From Bacteroidetes bacterium ADurb.Bin008 (GTDB lineage Bacteria; Bacteroidota; Bacteroidia; Bacteroidales; Tenuifilaceae), in assembly GCA_002071445.1 (NCBI GenBank), contig MWFE01000067.1:1-64000 (forward strand): DNA of 64,000 nucleotides. Direction: 5' to 3'. The translations under genes and the position numbers were made by a program. The notes under the pieces are model-generated. The model did no database searches. It was given only the letters and a program-made list of their open reading frames with translations, and was not told the origin of the DNA. Of this stretch, positions 20,646 to 29,959 are shown one piece after another (positions within the stretch are counted from its first letter, which is position 1; each line of letters starts with the position of its first letter).

Positions 20646-21350
20646 TTAATTCATCGATTCGGATACTGACTTGGGATCGATGGCCAAACCTAAACTCATG
20701 GTGCTTGAAAGGTAAATACTCTTTATGTAAGTACCTTTTGCTGCCGATGGTTTAAGTTTAATGATAGTTTGAACAAACTCCCGGACATTATCCACAATTT
20801 TCTCCGGTGCGAAAGAAACTTTACCGATGGATGCGTGAACAATGCCAAATTTATCCACTTTAAAGTCGATCTTACCCTGCTTAATTTCAGTAACGGCCTT
20901 ATCCACATCCATTGTCACTGTTCCGCTCTTGGGATTAGGCATAAGCCCACGCGGACCCAGGATACGTCCTAAAGCACCCACTTTGGCCATTACGGTAGGC
21001 ATGGTTATGATTACATCTACGTCAGTCCATCCTCCTTTAATTTTCTCGATGTAGTCATCCAGACCGACATGGTCAGCTCCGGCTGCACGGGCAGCCTCTT
21101 CTTTATCGGGAGTACATAGCACCAAAACGCGAACCACTTTTCCGGTTCCATGGGGGAGAGTTAGTACACCGCGCACCATTTGGTTGGCCTTTCGGGGGTC
21201 AACTCCCAGGCGAACATCGATATCTACCGATGCGTCAAATTTGGTGTATGTAATCTCCTTCAGCAAGCCGGCAGCCTCGGTAAGTTTATACTGCTTACCG
21301 GGTTCGATTTTCGATAACGCAAGTTTTTGATTCTTGGTCAGTTTTGTCAT
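20646..21350 (-). CDS. rplA: 50S ribosomal protein L1
   Basis: L1 forms the mobile L1 stalk at the ribosomal E site. This 234-residue protein has the family signatures [29 protein letters not shown] and the terminal [11 protein letters not shown] segment. It is 19 bases downstream of rplK and 21 bases upstream of rplJ, the standard gene order. L1 usually represses its own operon by binding mRNA near rplK; no such site was resolved here. Confidence 0.97.
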   Translation of the reverse strand: MTKLTKNQKLALSKIEPGKQYKLTEAAGLLKEITYTKFDASVDIDVRLGVDPRKANQMVRGVLTLPHGTGKVVRVLVLCTPDKEEAARAAGADHVGLDDYIEKIKGGWTDVDVIITMPTVMAKVGALGRILGPRGLMPNPKSGTVTMDVDKAVTEIKQGKIDFKVDKFGIVHASIGKVSFAPEKIVDNVREFVQTIIKLKPSAAKGTYIKSIYLSSTMSLGLAIDPKSVSESMN

Positions 21351-21369
21351 CTCGCTAAGAGGTTAAAAG

Positions 21370-21810
21370 TTATTTACCCGGGAATTCTCCAGTAACCTTA
21401 ATGCCCATACTACGGGCGGTTCCTGCCACCATGCTCATGGCTGCTTCCAGAGTAAAGCAATTCAGATCAGGCATTTTTTCCTGTGCAATCCCTTTTATCT
21501 GATCCCATGTAACCGAAGCGATAATGTTTCGGTTTGGCTCTGCCGAACCGCCCTTCTGTTTGGTCAATTCCAATAGCTGGGCAGCCACAGGTGGGGTTTT
21601 TACGATAAAGTCGAAAGACTTATCGGAATAAACAGTGATGATTACAGGAAGCACTTTCCCTGCCTGACTTTGGGTTCTGCTGTTGAACTGCTTGCAGAAC
21701 TCCATAATGTTAACCCCTTTTGAGCCGAGCGCAGGACCTACAGGGGGTGACGGGTTAGCAGCACCTCCCTTGATTTGTAACTTGATTAATCCAGCAACTT
21801 CTTTAGCCAT
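21370..21810 (-). CDS. rplK: 50S ribosomal protein L11
   Basis: L11 binds the GTPase-associated region of 23S rRNA. The 146-residue product begins [39 protein letters not shown], the conserved N-terminal domain with the PP motif, and ends with the RNA-binding domain [17 protein letters not shown]. It follows nusG by 21 bases. Confidence 0.98.
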   Translation of the reverse strand: MAKEVAGLIKLQIKGGAANPSPPVGPALGSKGVNIMEFCKQFNSRTQSQAGKVLPVIITVYSDKSFDFIVKTPPVAAQLLELTKQKGGSAEPNRNIIASVTWDQIKGIAQEKMPDLNCFTLEAAMSMVAGTARSMGIKVTGEFPGK

Positions 21811-21831
21811 AATGCTTTTGCTCTAAAATTA

Positions 21832-22380
21832 TTACTCTTTTTCAACTTGCATAAAGCTGAGCTCCAACGGGGTTTTTCGGCCAAAAATTTTGACCATTAC
21901 CTTCAGCTTTTTCTTCTCTTCGTTCACCTCTTCGATTACTCCGGAAAAAGAGTTAAATGGACCATCAATAACCTTAACCGTTTCACCAACGAAGTATGGA
22001 ACGTTCAACTCCTCATCGCTACTTGCCAGCTCATCGACCCTTCCCAGGATCCGATTCACTTCGGACTGGCGCAATGGGATTGGTTCGCCTGTTTTTGGAT
22101 CACCCAAAAACCCAATCACATTGGGAATATCCTTAAGGATATGGGGGACTTCACCTGCCAAAACTGCTTCGATAAGAACATAACCGGGATAGAATATCCG
22201 TTCTTTACTCACCTTTTTACCGCTTCTAATCTGGTAAACCTTTTCGGTGGGAATAAGCACCTGTGAAACCATATCGCTTATTTTTGAGCGTTTGATTTCA
22301 CTCTCGATGTATTCCTTCACCTTTTTTTCCTTCCCACCAATGGCACGTAGTACGTACCACCGCTTGACATTCTCTTCCAT
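21832..22380 (-). CDS. nusG: Transcription termination/antitermination factor NusG
   Basis: NusG binds the RNA polymerase beta' clamp and links transcription to translation and Rho. The product has the NGN domain ([21 protein letters not shown] ... [10 protein letters not shown]) and the KOW domain ([30 protein letters not shown]). I place the start at the ATG at 22380 ([10 protein letters not shown], 182 residues). The longer frame to 22395 would need a TTG. It lies 19 bases downstream of secE. Confidence 0.95.
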   Translation of the reverse strand: MEENVKRWYVLRAIGGKEKKVKEYIESEIKRSKISDMVSQVLIPTEKVYQIRSGKKVSKERIFYPGYVLIEAVLAGEVPHILKDIPNVIGFLGDPKTGEPIPLRQSEVNRILGRVDELASSDEELNVPYFVGETVKVIDGPFNSFSGVIEEVNEEKKKLKVMVKIFGRKTPLELSFMQVEKE

Positions 22381-22399
22381 CGATTCCTGTTTCAAAACT

Positions 22400-22591
22400 T
22401 TAGTACAGCAATTTGTAAATGAATCCCATCACATTCTCAAAGGTAAAATCCATGAGGAATATGACCAGTGCAATCAAAAGGGAAGCAATCATGACAATTA
22501 ATGCACTGGATTGAAGATCTTTCCACGTTGGCCACGTTACTTTGTGGACTAGCTCGGTGTAAACCTCCTGAAGGTATGTTTTAATTTTCAT
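22400..22591 (-). CDS. secE: Preprotein translocase subunit SecE
   Basis: SecE stabilises the SecY channel. This is the short 63-residue single-span form: an amphipathic helix with [22 protein letters not shown] followed by one transmembrane segment. Its location between tRNA-Trp and nusG is the classical one. Confidence 0.95.
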   Translation of the reverse strand: MKIKTYLQEVYTELVHKVTWPTWKDLQSSALIVMIASLLIALVIFLMDFTFENVMGFIYKLLY

Positions 22592-22608
22592 AGTAATTCA
22601 CTGAGTTG

Positions 22609-22681
22609 CACGGGAGGAGCGACTCGAACGCCCGACACCTGGTTTTGGAGACCAGTGCTCTACCAACTGAGCTACACCCGT
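22609..22681 (-). tRNA. tRNA-Trp (anticodon CCA)
   Basis: The 73-base tRNA has the anticodon loop CTCCAAA closed by CTGGT/ACCAG, giving CCA. The D arm (TAGCTCAGTTGGTAGAGC) and T loop (TTCGAGT) are normal. The acceptor arms ACGGGTG and CTCCCGT pair except for a U-U at position 6:67. The discriminator is G, and CCA is not encoded. It lies between tuf and secE and is probably processed from the same transcript. Confidence 0.95.
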
Positions 22682-22732
22682 AAACTTTAGGGTTTTGGCT
22701 CAATAGAAGCCAAAACCCTAAAGGCATATCGT

Positions 22733-23920
22733 TTATTCAATAATCTCAATTACCTGACCGGCACCAACGGTTCTTCCACCCTCGCGGATAGCGAAACGCA
22801 ATCCCTGGTTAATGGCCACGGGGTAGATGAGGTTAACGGTGATGGTCACGTTATCGCCGGGCATTACCATCTCAACGCCTTCGGGAAGTTTAATCTCGCC
22901 AGTAACGTCGAGTGTACGTAGGTAAAACTGGGGACGATAGTTGTTGTGGAATGGGGTATGACGTCCACCTTCCTCTTTCTTCAGGATATAAACCTCAGCC
23001 TTAAATGTGGTATGGGGTTTAATCGATCCGGGTTTTGCCAATACCTGACCACGCTTAATCTCCTTTTTATCAACTCCACGAAGAAGCAGACCCACGTTAT
23101 CGCCAGCCTCACCTCTATCGAGAATTTTACGGAACATTTCAACACCCGTACATACGGTTTTACGCTTTTCAGCACCCAAACCAACGATTTCAAGCTCATC
23201 GCCGGTATTCACAACACCGGTTTCGATACGACCGGTGGCAACAGTACCACGACCAGTAATGGAGAAGATATCCTCTACCGGGAGCAGGAAGGGTTTCTCG
23301 TTATCGCGTGGGGGGATGGGGATATAGCTGTCAACAGCATCCATAAGTTCCATAACCTTATCCACCCATTTGGCCTCACCCTCGAGTGCGCCCAAAGCGG
23401 AACCCCTGATAACGGGAGTATTGTCTCCGTCAAACTGATAGAAGCTCAACAATTCGCGAACTTCCATCTCTACCAACTCGAGCATCTCCTCATCGTCAAC
23501 CATGTCGCACTTGTTGAGGAAAACCACCAATTTTGGAACGTTTACCTGACGAGCAAGAAGGATGTGCTCACGGGTTTGGGGCATAGGACCATCGGTAGCA
23601 GCAACGACAATGATTGCGCCGTCCATCTGGGCAGCACCCGTTACCATGTTCTTTACATAGTCAGCGTGACCGGGGCAGTCAACGTGTGCATAGTGGCGGT
23701 TAGCCGTCTGGTACTCAACGTGAGAAGTGTTAATGGTAATACCTCTCTCCTTCTCCTCAGGAGCGTTGTCGATAGAATCGAATGTACGAAATTCGGACAA
23801 TCCTTTTTCTGCCAGAATTTTAGTAATTGCAGCAGTCAACGTAGTTTTCCCGTGGTCAACGTGACCAATGGTTCCGATGTTAACGTGAGGTTTCGACCTA
23901 TCAAATTTTTCTTTTGCCAT
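22733..23920 (-). CDS. tuf: Translation elongation factor Tu
   Basis: EF-Tu delivers aminoacyl-tRNA to the ribosome using GTP. The 395-residue protein has G1 GHVDHGKT (19-26), the effector loop [15 protein letters not shown]3 DCPGHADY, G4 NKCD and G5 SAL, followed by domains 2 and 3 ending in [10 protein letters not shown]. It is flanked by tRNA-Thr(GGU) upstream and tRNA-Trp downstream, the arrangement of tufB in many bacteria. Confidence 0.98.
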   Translation of the reverse strand: MAKEKFDRSKPHVNIGTIGHVDHGKTTLTAAITKILAEKGLSEFRTFDSIDNAPEEKERGITINTSHVEYQTANRHYAHVDCPGHADYVKNMVTGAAQMDGAIIVVAATDGPMPQTREHILLARQVNVPKLVVFLNKCDMVDDEEMLELVEMEVRELLSFYQFDGDNTPVIRGSALGALEGEAKWVDKVMELMDAVDSYIPIPPRDNEKPFLLPVEDIFSITGRGTVATGRIETGVVNTGDELEIVGLGAEKRKTVCTGVEMFRKILDRGEAGDNVGLLLRGVDKKEIKRGQVLAKPGSIKPHTTFKAEVYILKKEEGGRHTPFHNNYRPQFYLRTLDVTGEIKLPEGVEMVMPGDNVTITVNLIYPVAINQGLRFAIREGGRTVGAGQVIEIIE

Positions 23921-23976
23921 AATTCCTGTTGTTTAGATTATTAGATTCCAGTTTAAGTAATTGTCAAGAAAAATTG

Positions 23977-24048
<72 letters not shown>

Positions 24049-24065
24049 TTTGAGTTTACGAATTG

Positions 24066-24138
24066 AGCGGGAGACGAGACTCGAACCCGCGACCCTCAGC
24101 TTGGAAGGCTGATGCTCTACCAACTGAGCTACTCCCGC
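24066..24138 (-). tRNA. tRNA-Gly (anticodon TCC)
   Basis: The 73-base tRNA has perfect acceptor arms GCGGGAG/CTCCCGC and an anticodon stem TCAGC/GCTGA with loop CTTCCAA, giving TCC. The T stem contains two G-U pairs. It is 17 bases upstream of tRNA-Thr(GGT). Confidence 0.96.
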
Positions 24139-24159
24139 CTTTAAAATCATAAACTTTTG

Positions 24160-24242
24160 TGGGGAGAGCAGGATTCGAACCTACGAAGGCATAAGCCAGC
24201 AGATTTACAGTCTGCCCCAGTTGGCCACTTTGGTATCTCCCC
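24160..24242 (-). tRNA. tRNA-Tyr (anticodon GTA)
   Basis: The 83-base class II tRNA has a long variable arm. Acceptor arms GGGGAGA/TCTCCCC pair perfectly, and the anticodon stem GCAGA/TCTGC holds loop CTGTAAA, giving GTA. The discriminator is A. Confidence 0.96.
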
Positions 24243-24263
24243 CAATCATTACAAAGAACAGAG

Positions 24264-24336
24264 AGCCGATGGAGGGATTCGAACCCCCGGCCAGCTGATT
24301 ACAAATCAGCTGCTCTGGCCACTGAGCTACATCGGC
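24264..24336 (-). tRNA. tRNA-Thr (anticodon TGT)
   Basis: The 73-base tRNA has perfect acceptor arms GCCGATG/CATCGGC and an anticodon stem GCTGA/TCAGC with loop TTTGTAA, giving TGT. It is the first gene after the promoter at 24390-24421 and so heads the long tRNA-tuf-ribosomal protein-rpoBC unit. Confidence 0.96.
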
Positions 24337-24389
24337 AACTTGCTATAAATCCGAGTTCTATGAGCATCGACCCTTCCAAAATCGGTTGG

Positions 24390-24421
24390 CAAATGTATGA
24401 AAATTTTAATTACCTACCAAA
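24390..24421 (-). promoter_or_regulatory. Bacteroidota-type promoter of the tRNA-tuf-rpoBC cluster
   Basis: On the minus strand TTTG (24418-24421) and TACATTTG (24390-24397) are separated by 20 bases, an exact match to the phylum's consensus. The predicted start is near 24383, about 47 bases before the first tRNA. No other full promoter was recognised before rpoC, so this may drive much of the cluster. Confidence 0.85.
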
Positions 24422-24445
24422 TAAAAATTTTTTTTTATTAAATAT

Positions 24446-24482
24446 TTAGCCCCCTTAGGTCTATTCGTCCCAAGGGGGCTAA
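24446..24482 (-). terminator. Terminator hairpin after hpf
   Basis: TTAGCCCCCTT (24446-24456) and AAGGGGGCTAA (24472-24482) form an 11-bp stem with a 15-base loop, 19 bases after the hpf stop. The following minus-strand sequence is AT-rich but not a pure T run. Confidence 0.7.
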
Positions 24483-24501
24483 TCTTTATCTGGAGTAAAA
24501 C

Positions 24502-24801
24502 TTACAATCCCCTTTGTTTCTCCTTGTGTTTCTTAACCTGACGTTTTAACACATCAACACATTCATCTACACCCTCTTCAAACTTTCGGGCCTGCCTTTG
24601 AACAAAAAGATCATTACCGGGTATCAGCAACTTCACTTCAACCGTTTTATTTCCGGTGTCCTGAGCATTTTCGACCTTTAAAAAAACCTCGGCGCCAATA
24701 ATGCCATCGTAAAACCGATGCAGCTTCTCCAACTTGTTATTGATAAAATCAATAAGCTTTTGATCAGCGTCGAATTTGATCGATTGAATTTTTACGTTCA
24801 T
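24502..24801 (-). CDS. hpf: Ribosome hibernation promoting factor (short HPF / RaiA family)
   Basis: The 99-residue protein matches the S30AE/RaiA family: an N-terminal VKIQSIKFDADQKLIDFINNKLEKLHRFYDG, then a beta-alpha core with EVFLKVENAQD and a basic tail. Short HPF binds the 30S decoding centre of idle ribosomes. It follows xerC by 39 bases and rpsU, so a translation-related role for the operon fits. It lacks the C-terminal dimerisation domain of long HPF. Confidence 0.9.
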   Translation of the reverse strand: MNVKIQSIKFDADQKLIDFINNKLEKLHRFYDGIIGAEVFLKVENAQDTGNKTVEVKLLIPGNDLFVQRQARKFEEGVDECVDVLKRQVKKHKEKQRGL

Positions 24802-24840
24802 AATTAGGTTCCTCCTCTTTTTGTTTGTTTATATTTAGAT

Positions 24841-25722
24841 TCAGGCACGCGGATGTGCCCGTTGATAGGTCTCCTTTAGTTTTTGAACACTGGTGTGTGT
24901 ATATATTTGTGTGGCAGACAGATTGGCATGCCCAAGCAACTCCTTAATGGCATTAATATCGGCCCCTCTATTCAACAAATGCGTTGCAAATGAATGCCGT
25001 AGCACATGTGGGCTTTTCTTTTCCAGCGACGTTACTGCAGAAAGGTATTTTTTCACTATACGGTAAAGCATCTCCGAGTATGGTTTTCCTCCTTTATTGG
25101 TCAATATTAAATATGAAACCCCATTGTCAGGGAAAAAATTCTCACGCTCTGCCATGTACGATTTTAGTATAAGTTCCAATTCAGGTACCAGAGGGATAAT
25201 CCGTTCTTTCGACCCTTTGCCCATTACCTTAATACTTGATGCCCCCAGATCGATATTCTGTGTTTTCAATCCGGCCAACTCCGACACTCTGATTCCGGTA
25301 AAGTAAAAGAGCGAAATAACGGCCATGTCCCTTATACCAACAAATCCCTCGGGGAAAAGGTTTTTTCCAAAAAGATTATCGGCTTCTGATGGCTTAATGA
25401 ATGCCGGGAGTTTTTTACTCATCCGGGGCGGAACGACACGCTGTAACGGATTGACGCTAATTATACCTGTTTTGTTTAAATACTTGTAAAAACCGCGGAG
25501 GGATGACAACTTGCGGTTAACAGAACGAGGGTCCATGCCCGCGGCTACCAGGTGCGACAGCCATGTTCGCACTGTCCTGTGGCTTATCCGGGCTATGCCA
25601 TGGGAATTTGCTTCAATATGGCAAAATGAAAAAAACTGCTCCAAATCATCGCCGTAGGCACGGACGGTGTGAGCAGAATAATTCTTTTCGACCTGAAGGT
25701 ATTTTAGGAAACGTGTCAGCAT
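24841..25722 (-). CDS. xerC: Tyrosine recombinase XerC-like
   Basis: The 293-residue recombinase has a SAM-like N-terminal core-binding domain (1-95) and the catalytic domain with R145, K169, H239, R242, H265 and the nucleophile Y274, all in standard positions. Xer recombinases resolve chromosome dimers at dif. The setting between rpsU and hpf is a conserved housekeeping location in Bacteroidota and argues against a mobile-element integrase. Whether it acts as XerC or XerD cannot be decided from this window. Confidence 0.9.
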   Translation of the reverse strand: MLTRFLKYLQVEKNYSAHTVRAYGDDLEQFFSFCHIEANSHGIARISHRTVRTWLSHLVAAGMDPRSVNRKLSSLRGFYKYLNKTGIISVNPLQRVVPPRMSKKLPAFIKPSEADNLFGKNLFPEGFVGIRDMAVISLFYFTGIRVSELAGLKTQNIDLGASSIKVMGKGSKERIIPLVPELELILKSYMAERENFFPDNGVSYLILTNKGGKPYSEMLYRIVKKYLSAVTSLEKKSPHVLRHSFATHLLNRGADINAIKELLGHANLSATQIYTHTSVQKLKETYQRAHPRA

Positions 25723-25805
25723 ACTTTATGGATGCAATATAGTAAAAAAGCGGGCAAATCCCCAAAAAAAACAGGCAAATTTGCCTGATGCATCCAAAAA
25801 AAATG

Positions 25806-25997
25806 CTACTCCTCGGCCTGCTGGAGTTTCTGAATATAGATGGCTTTTTTCTTGTTCTCGCGACGCTGAATGGATGGTTTCACAAAAGCCTGACGGTAAC
25901 GAAGTTCCTTCAACGTTCCGGTTTTTTCGAACTTACGCTTGAACTTTTTTAGGGCTCTCTCAATGTTTTCGCCTTCTTTAATGGGTACTATAATCAT
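25806..25997 (-). CDS. rpsU: 30S ribosomal protein S21
   Basis: This 63-residue basic protein starts MIIVPIKEGENIERALKKFKRKFEKTG, the S21 signature, and has a basic helical C terminus. In Bacteroidota S21 helps sequester the anti-Shine-Dalgarno end of 16S rRNA, which fits the general lack of Shine-Dalgarno sites in this window. It is the first gene of the rpsU-xerC-hpf unit. Confidence 0.96.
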   Translation of the reverse strand: MIIVPIKEGENIERALKKFKRKFEKTGTLKELRYRQAFVKPSIQRRENKKKAIYIQKLQQAEE

Positions 25998-26019
25998 TAC
26001 TTACTTTTTTTGTGAGTTG

Positions 26020-26051
26020 CAAAAGTAGATATTATCGACATTCTTTCCAAA
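26020..26051 (-). promoter_or_regulatory. Bacteroidota-type promoter of rpsU-xerC-hpf
   Basis: On the minus strand TTTG (26048-26051) and TACTTTTG (26020-26027) are 20 bases apart, matching TTTG-N19-21-TAnnTTTG. The predicted start is about 15 bases upstream of the rpsU ATG at 25997. Confidence 0.85.
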
Positions 26052-26149
26052 AAAAAAATAATTATTTATTTGCTTACCAAAATAATTAATTGATTACCAC
26101 GCGATTAACAAAACAACCACAGGCTAAACTGAAGAATTTTCATTATCGG

Positions 26150-27910
26150 CTAAAAGCGGGCCAGATAACCAACATGAATTTTTGCATCTTTTAAACTCAA
26201 CCGTTGTCCAAATCCCTCACCAAGCGCATAGCTAATGTTGAGAATCCCACCGGCTGTCAATAGCTGCACTCCGACACCTGCTCCAAATGGATATGAAACT
26301 ACTCGTTGGCCATTGCCATAATGCGAAACAAGGCCCACATCGTAAAACAGCGCTGTATTGATTGTCTGTTGCAAACGGAACTGCACTTCGATTGCGGCAA
26401 CCGAGTAGCCGTTGGTAAGAATCGACTCCTGATTAAACCCCCTGAGTATCTGAGATCCCCCTATGCGGTACAGCTCATTATCTAAAAACCGGAAATCATT
26501 ATTACCATCAACCATGGGAAACAGCCATCGGGCCTGCAGGGCTGAATGGAATACGGCGAACTCGCCGTAAATGGGGTAAAAAAAGCTAATAGCCCCCTCT
26601 GCCTCCCCCACCGATATTTTTTCTCTCCGCTCCACCGCCATTTGCGCATCGGCATTCCTTACCCCAACGCTCATGGCAGTTTGTGCCCAAAAATATTTGG
26701 AATGAAAAATATCCTCGTTCAACATCCCCGTAGCGAAAGACAGTCTATAAAAATTTGCATTAAAATTTCCATAGCCACCATGGGTTGCAGTGGCAATGGC
26801 AGAAGACTTGCGATGCTCAAACCCAACGCCTAATCTACTCCCGTTGGTAAAATAGAAATCTAACATCATTTCGGGGTTGATGCTAATATAGGTCGTATCG
26901 CGCCTGTAGAGGTTGAACCGACCACTAATACCGAGGTTTGTACCAAGAACATATGGCCATTGAGTTTGCATGTCGAGCCTCTGGGTCCGTTCGCCCGGAG
27001 CCTGCCACTTAATTGAATTGCGTTCTCCGTTCCGAAAGGTATTGCGCAGGTCGAGATGTAAGTCTCCGGTCAACCTAACGCCTGAAATCCCTTTACCTTC
27101 CGATTGCAATCCAAGCAAAAACGAAAACCGATTTGATCTCCGGTTGGTAACATAGGTGTATATTCGGGCTTTTCCGGGAATAAATTCCACCTCACTGGGC
27201 CGAATAATGGACAAATAGCCAAGCGACTGCATTCTTGTGTCGTAAGAACTAAAGTTCGCCTCATCGTAGGGCCGGCCCATTCGAAAACCAAGAAAAGTTT
27301 TCAGAAATCGGTACGAAATCTTAGCATCACCCTTTATATATAAGGTATCCAATACGATTAGCGGACCCTTTTCAACGTTTAACACAACAGATAACAAGGA
27401 GTTATCCCACTGCGCATTGTCGTACTTTATTGTTGCAAAGGGGTATCCATTGTTTTCATGCCAATGCAATATTCTGTTGTTAAGGGCTGCAAACTGAAAA
27501 GGACTAAGCGTACCTCCCGAGATACTCATGGTATTAACACCTGTGTTGGCAAGCCAACTTTGGGTAATGCTATCGGTAGAAATAGCCCCCCATCGGTATT
27601 TGTTGCCCCTTTGGCCAAAGCCTATCGGTGGGTTACTACCGTAATGTATCGAATCAATTCGTGCCTCAAGGTAGCCCTGCTTTTGTATATCCGTAAGGCA
27701 ACGCCGAAACGACAACCGTATGGATAATGAATCGCCTGTTTTTACAGGTACTTTGCACTTCTCTTCTACCCCGTCGGCAGTAAAGACAATCTTACCTACC
27801 CCCTTTTGAGCCAAGGCGTTAGGTAAGCAAATGTAGAATAGCAATAACAAGATAAGGCAATGGCGTGGCACCCTTTGATCTATATTTAATGTACCCTTAA
27901 AAATAACCAA
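26150..27910 (-). CDS. BamA/TamA-like outer-membrane beta-barrel protein
   Basis: The product (about 570-586 residues) has a signal segment ending near NALAQ, a POTRA-like N-terminal half and a C-terminal 16-strand-type barrel with alternating hydrophobic residues, ending in HVGYLARF with a terminal Phe. It belongs to the Omp85 surface-antigen group by general pattern (QILRGFNQESILTNG and LTAGGILNISYALGEGFG). It could insert or export outer-membrane proteins, or be a patatin-like partner; the exact branch is uncertain. No ATG is available at the 5' end: the start would be a TTG at 27910 or a GTG at 27871, the latter giving a tighter signal peptide. Confidence 0.75.
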   Translation of the reverse strand: MVIFKGTLNIDQRVPRHCLILLLLFYICLPNALAQKGVGKIVFTADGVEEKCKVPVKTGDSLSIRLSFRRCLTDIQKQGYLEARIDSIHYGSNPPIGFGQRGNKYRWGAISTDSITQSWLANTGVNTMSISGGTLSPFQFAALNNRILHWHENNGYPFATIKYDNAQWDNSLLSVVLNVEKGPLIVLDTLYIKGDAKISYRFLKTFLGFRMGRPYDEANFSSYDTRMQSLGYLSIIRPSEVEFIPGKARIYTYVTNRRSNRFSFLLGLQSEGKGISGVRLTGDLHLDLRNTFRNGERNSIKWQAPGERTQRLDMQTQWPYVLGTNLGISGRFNLYRRDTTYISINPEMMLDFYFTNGSRLGVGFEHRKSSAIATATHGGYGNFNANFYRLSFATGMLNEDIFHSKYFWAQTAMSVGVRNADAQMAVERREKISVGEAEGAISFFYPIYGEFAVFHSALQARWLFPMVDGNNDFRFLDNELYRIGGSQILRGFNQESILTNGYSVAAIEVQFRLQQTINTALFYDVGLVSHYGNGQRVVSYPFGAGVGVQLLTAGGILNISYALGEGFGQRLSLKDAKIHVGYLARF

Positions 27911-27983
27911 ATAATCTCTCTGCGGGAAGCAAAGCTTACAAGCCTATTAAGAAATCAGCGTTGACCGTAACGGAGATAATCCG

Positions 27984-28733
27984 CTACTCTTCGTTATTCA
28001 TAAACCCCTGCTCGGCAAGCACTTTGAGCAACCCAACGGAAAACGCCAGGTTGTCCTTTTTAGTGTAACGATTATCGGTGAATATTTGTGCCAAGGTTTC
28101 TTTCTTATTCTCCTCTAACAACTTTTGGGTTGAAAGCAGCGCTTCTTTTGCTGCATAAATCTGATCAATGTCGCCCGAAGAATAATCCTGATATATCTCC
28201 TGGTGGATAACAGAGGCCAGAGGAAGACGATCGGTCAGATCGGGCCATTCGTCGGGATAGCCAACCACAACGGTAGTAACCGGGACAACCCCTTTGGGGA
28301 TTTTTAATACTTCGATGATTTTTGCTGCAGTGTAGGTTGTGGTTCCCAGATAACAGATACCCAAGCCATTCATTTCGGCGGCAATGCACACATTCTGAGC
28401 CACCAAAAGTGCATCAATAGCTGCGGTGAAGAACGACAGAAAATTATCGTATCCCGGAATGGCATTACGCTGAAGGCACCACTTGTTGAAGCGGTTAAAA
28501 TCGGCGCAAAAGGTCAGGACAACAGGTGCCTGCATCACCATGTCCTGATTGAAATGGCATGGCATAAGCTGCTGCTTAACCTCCGGGCTTTTTGTCACAA
28601 TGATGCTGTAAACCTGCATATTGCCGGTGGTTGAAGCACGAGTACCGGCGTTCAGGATGTCGTTTAGCAACCCCTCATCTATGGGATCGCTTTTGAATTT
28701 CCTTATGGAGCGATGGTTTAGAATAGCATTCAT
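27984..28733 (-). CDS. Nitroreductase family protein
   Basis: This is an FMN-dependent NAD(P)H oxidoreductase of the nitroreductase superfamily. The start MNAILNHRSIRKFK, with the conserved RSIRKF phosphate-binding motif, and the GTRASTTGNMQ segment are diagnostic. GLGICYLGTTTY and VVPVTTVVVGYP are also typical. I use the ATG at 28733 (249 residues); the frame continues to 28763, but the extra ten residues are not part of the family. Substrate unknown. It stands alone, in the same orientation as its neighbours. Confidence 0.88.
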   Translation of the reverse strand: MNAILNHRSIRKFKSDPIDEGLLNDILNAGTRASTTGNMQVYSIIVTKSPEVKQQLMPCHFNQDMVMQAPVVLTFCADFNRFNKWCLQRNAIPGYDNFLSFFTAAIDALLVAQNVCIAAEMNGLGICYLGTTTYTAAKIIEVLKIPKGVVPVTTVVVGYPDEWPDLTDRLPLASVIHQEIYQDYSSGDIDQIYAAKEALLSTQKLLEENKKETLAQIFTDNRYTKKDNLAFSVGLLKVLAEQGFMNNEE

Positions 28734-28963
28734 ATAACAATGGAATAAACTTATATAAGGCAAAGGAAACCCATTTATTCAAATAGTCTCCAATTAAACT
28801 TGGTGTTTTTGAGCAGGAATACAAAAAGCATCGGAAAAAACGCACATAAGATGCTCATTTCCACGAAGACACCCAATCTGTAAATACGGGAGAATGGTTT
28901 GTCTCACTCCCAATCTATCATCAGCAGAATTAAAAGAAGGAAAAAGGGTTACTTATCCGATCA

Positions 28964-29926
28964 TTACAGCTTTTCTGCCGTATCCTTCTCGATGAGGTAC
29001 TGGTTTCGATCGGCCGAGCTGCGTGAAACCAACTCGCCGATGAAGCCTGCCATGAAGAATTGTACGCCAATAATGGCAATTACCAGAGCTATGTAGAAAA
29101 GGGGCTGATCGGTTACAGGTCTGTACTTGAGATGATGGGCTTGTGCCCAAATTTTACTGGCAATCAGCCATATGGCGATTAAACCCCCGGAGAGGAACAT
29201 CAATGAGCCTAAGGTCCCAAAAAAGTGCATGGGGCGCTTCCCAAACCGCGACACAAAGGTTACAGACATTAGATCGAGGAAACCATTGATATACCGCTCC
29301 CATCCGAATTTTGAAGAGCCAAATTTTCGCTCCTGGTGCTGAACTACTTTTTCGCCTATCCTTTTAAATCCGGCTTGTCTGGCCAAAACCGGAATGTAGC
29401 GGTGCATCTCGCCGTAAACCTCGATACTTTTCACCACATTTCGGTGGTAGGCTTTAAGGCCGCAGTTCATGTCATGAAGTTTTATTCCGGTTATGCAGCG
29501 CACGGTGAAGTTGTACATCTTACTGGGCAGTCTCTTAGAGAAAAAGGGATCGCGACGTTTCTTTTTCCATCCCGAAACCAAATCGTAACCGTCATTTTTA
29601 ATCATCCGGTAGAGTTCGGGGATCTCCTCGGGGCTATCCTGCATGTCGGCATCCATGGTTATAACCACTTCCCCTTGTGCGGCTGCAAATCCCACCTGCA
29701 GTGCAGCCGATTTGCCATAGTTGCGACGAAATTTTATCCCCCGCACCATCGGATATTTCCATATGAACCCTTCTATGGTTTGCCAACTTGAATCGTTACT
29801 GCCATCGTCAACCAGGATCACCTCATAGGTTGTTCCCTGTACATCCATCACCCTGGATATCCATTCCATGAGGTGGGGAAGCGATTCCTCCTCGTTGTAA
29901 AGGGGTATTACGATAGAAATATCCAT
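28964..29926 (-). CDS. Family 2 glycosyltransferase, DPM1/GtrB-like
   Basis: The 320-residue enzyme has a GT2 catalytic domain (ISIVIPLYNEEESLPHL, VILVDDGSNDSSW and the DxD-type TMDADMQDSPEEIPE) followed by two C-terminal transmembrane helices (about 230-255 and 265-295). This layout is that of polyprenyl-phosphate glycosyltransferases, which load a sugar onto a lipid carrier at the cytoplasmic face. Sugar and acceptor are unknown. The DUF4199 gene lies 33 bases upstream and is probably co-transcribed. Confidence 0.9.
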   Translation of the reverse strand: MDISIVIPLYNEEESLPHLMEWISRVMDVQGTTYEVILVDDGSNDSSWQTIEGFIWKYPMVRGIKFRRNYGKSAALQVGFAAAQGEVVITMDADMQDSPEEIPELYRMIKNDGYDLVSGWKKKRRDPFFSKRLPSKMYNFTVRCITGIKLHDMNCGLKAYHRNVVKSIEVYGEMHRYIPVLARQAGFKRIGEKVVQHQERKFGSSKFGWERYINGFLDLMSVTFVSRFGKRPMHFFGTLGSLMFLSGGLIAIWLIASKIWAQAHHLKYRPVTDQPLFYIALVIAIIGVQFFMAGFIGELVSRSSADRNQYLIEKDTAEKL

Positions 29927-29959
29927 TCAGTACTAACTACTTAGCTGTTATGGTTTTTA

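Noticed and set aside
22381..22395. Longer NusG N terminus
   Set aside because: It needs a TTG start; the ATG at 22380 gives the normal family N terminus.
22946..23944. 332-residue plus-strand open frame opposite tuf
   Set aside because: It is the mirror of a highly conserved, codon-biased EF-Tu gene; the protein has no recognisable family and no promoter.
24841..25722. Tyrosine recombinase as marker of an integrated element
   Set aside because: It sits in a conserved rpsU-xerC-hpf housekeeping context and no attachment-site duplication or phage gene is nearby, even though tRNA genes lie close by.
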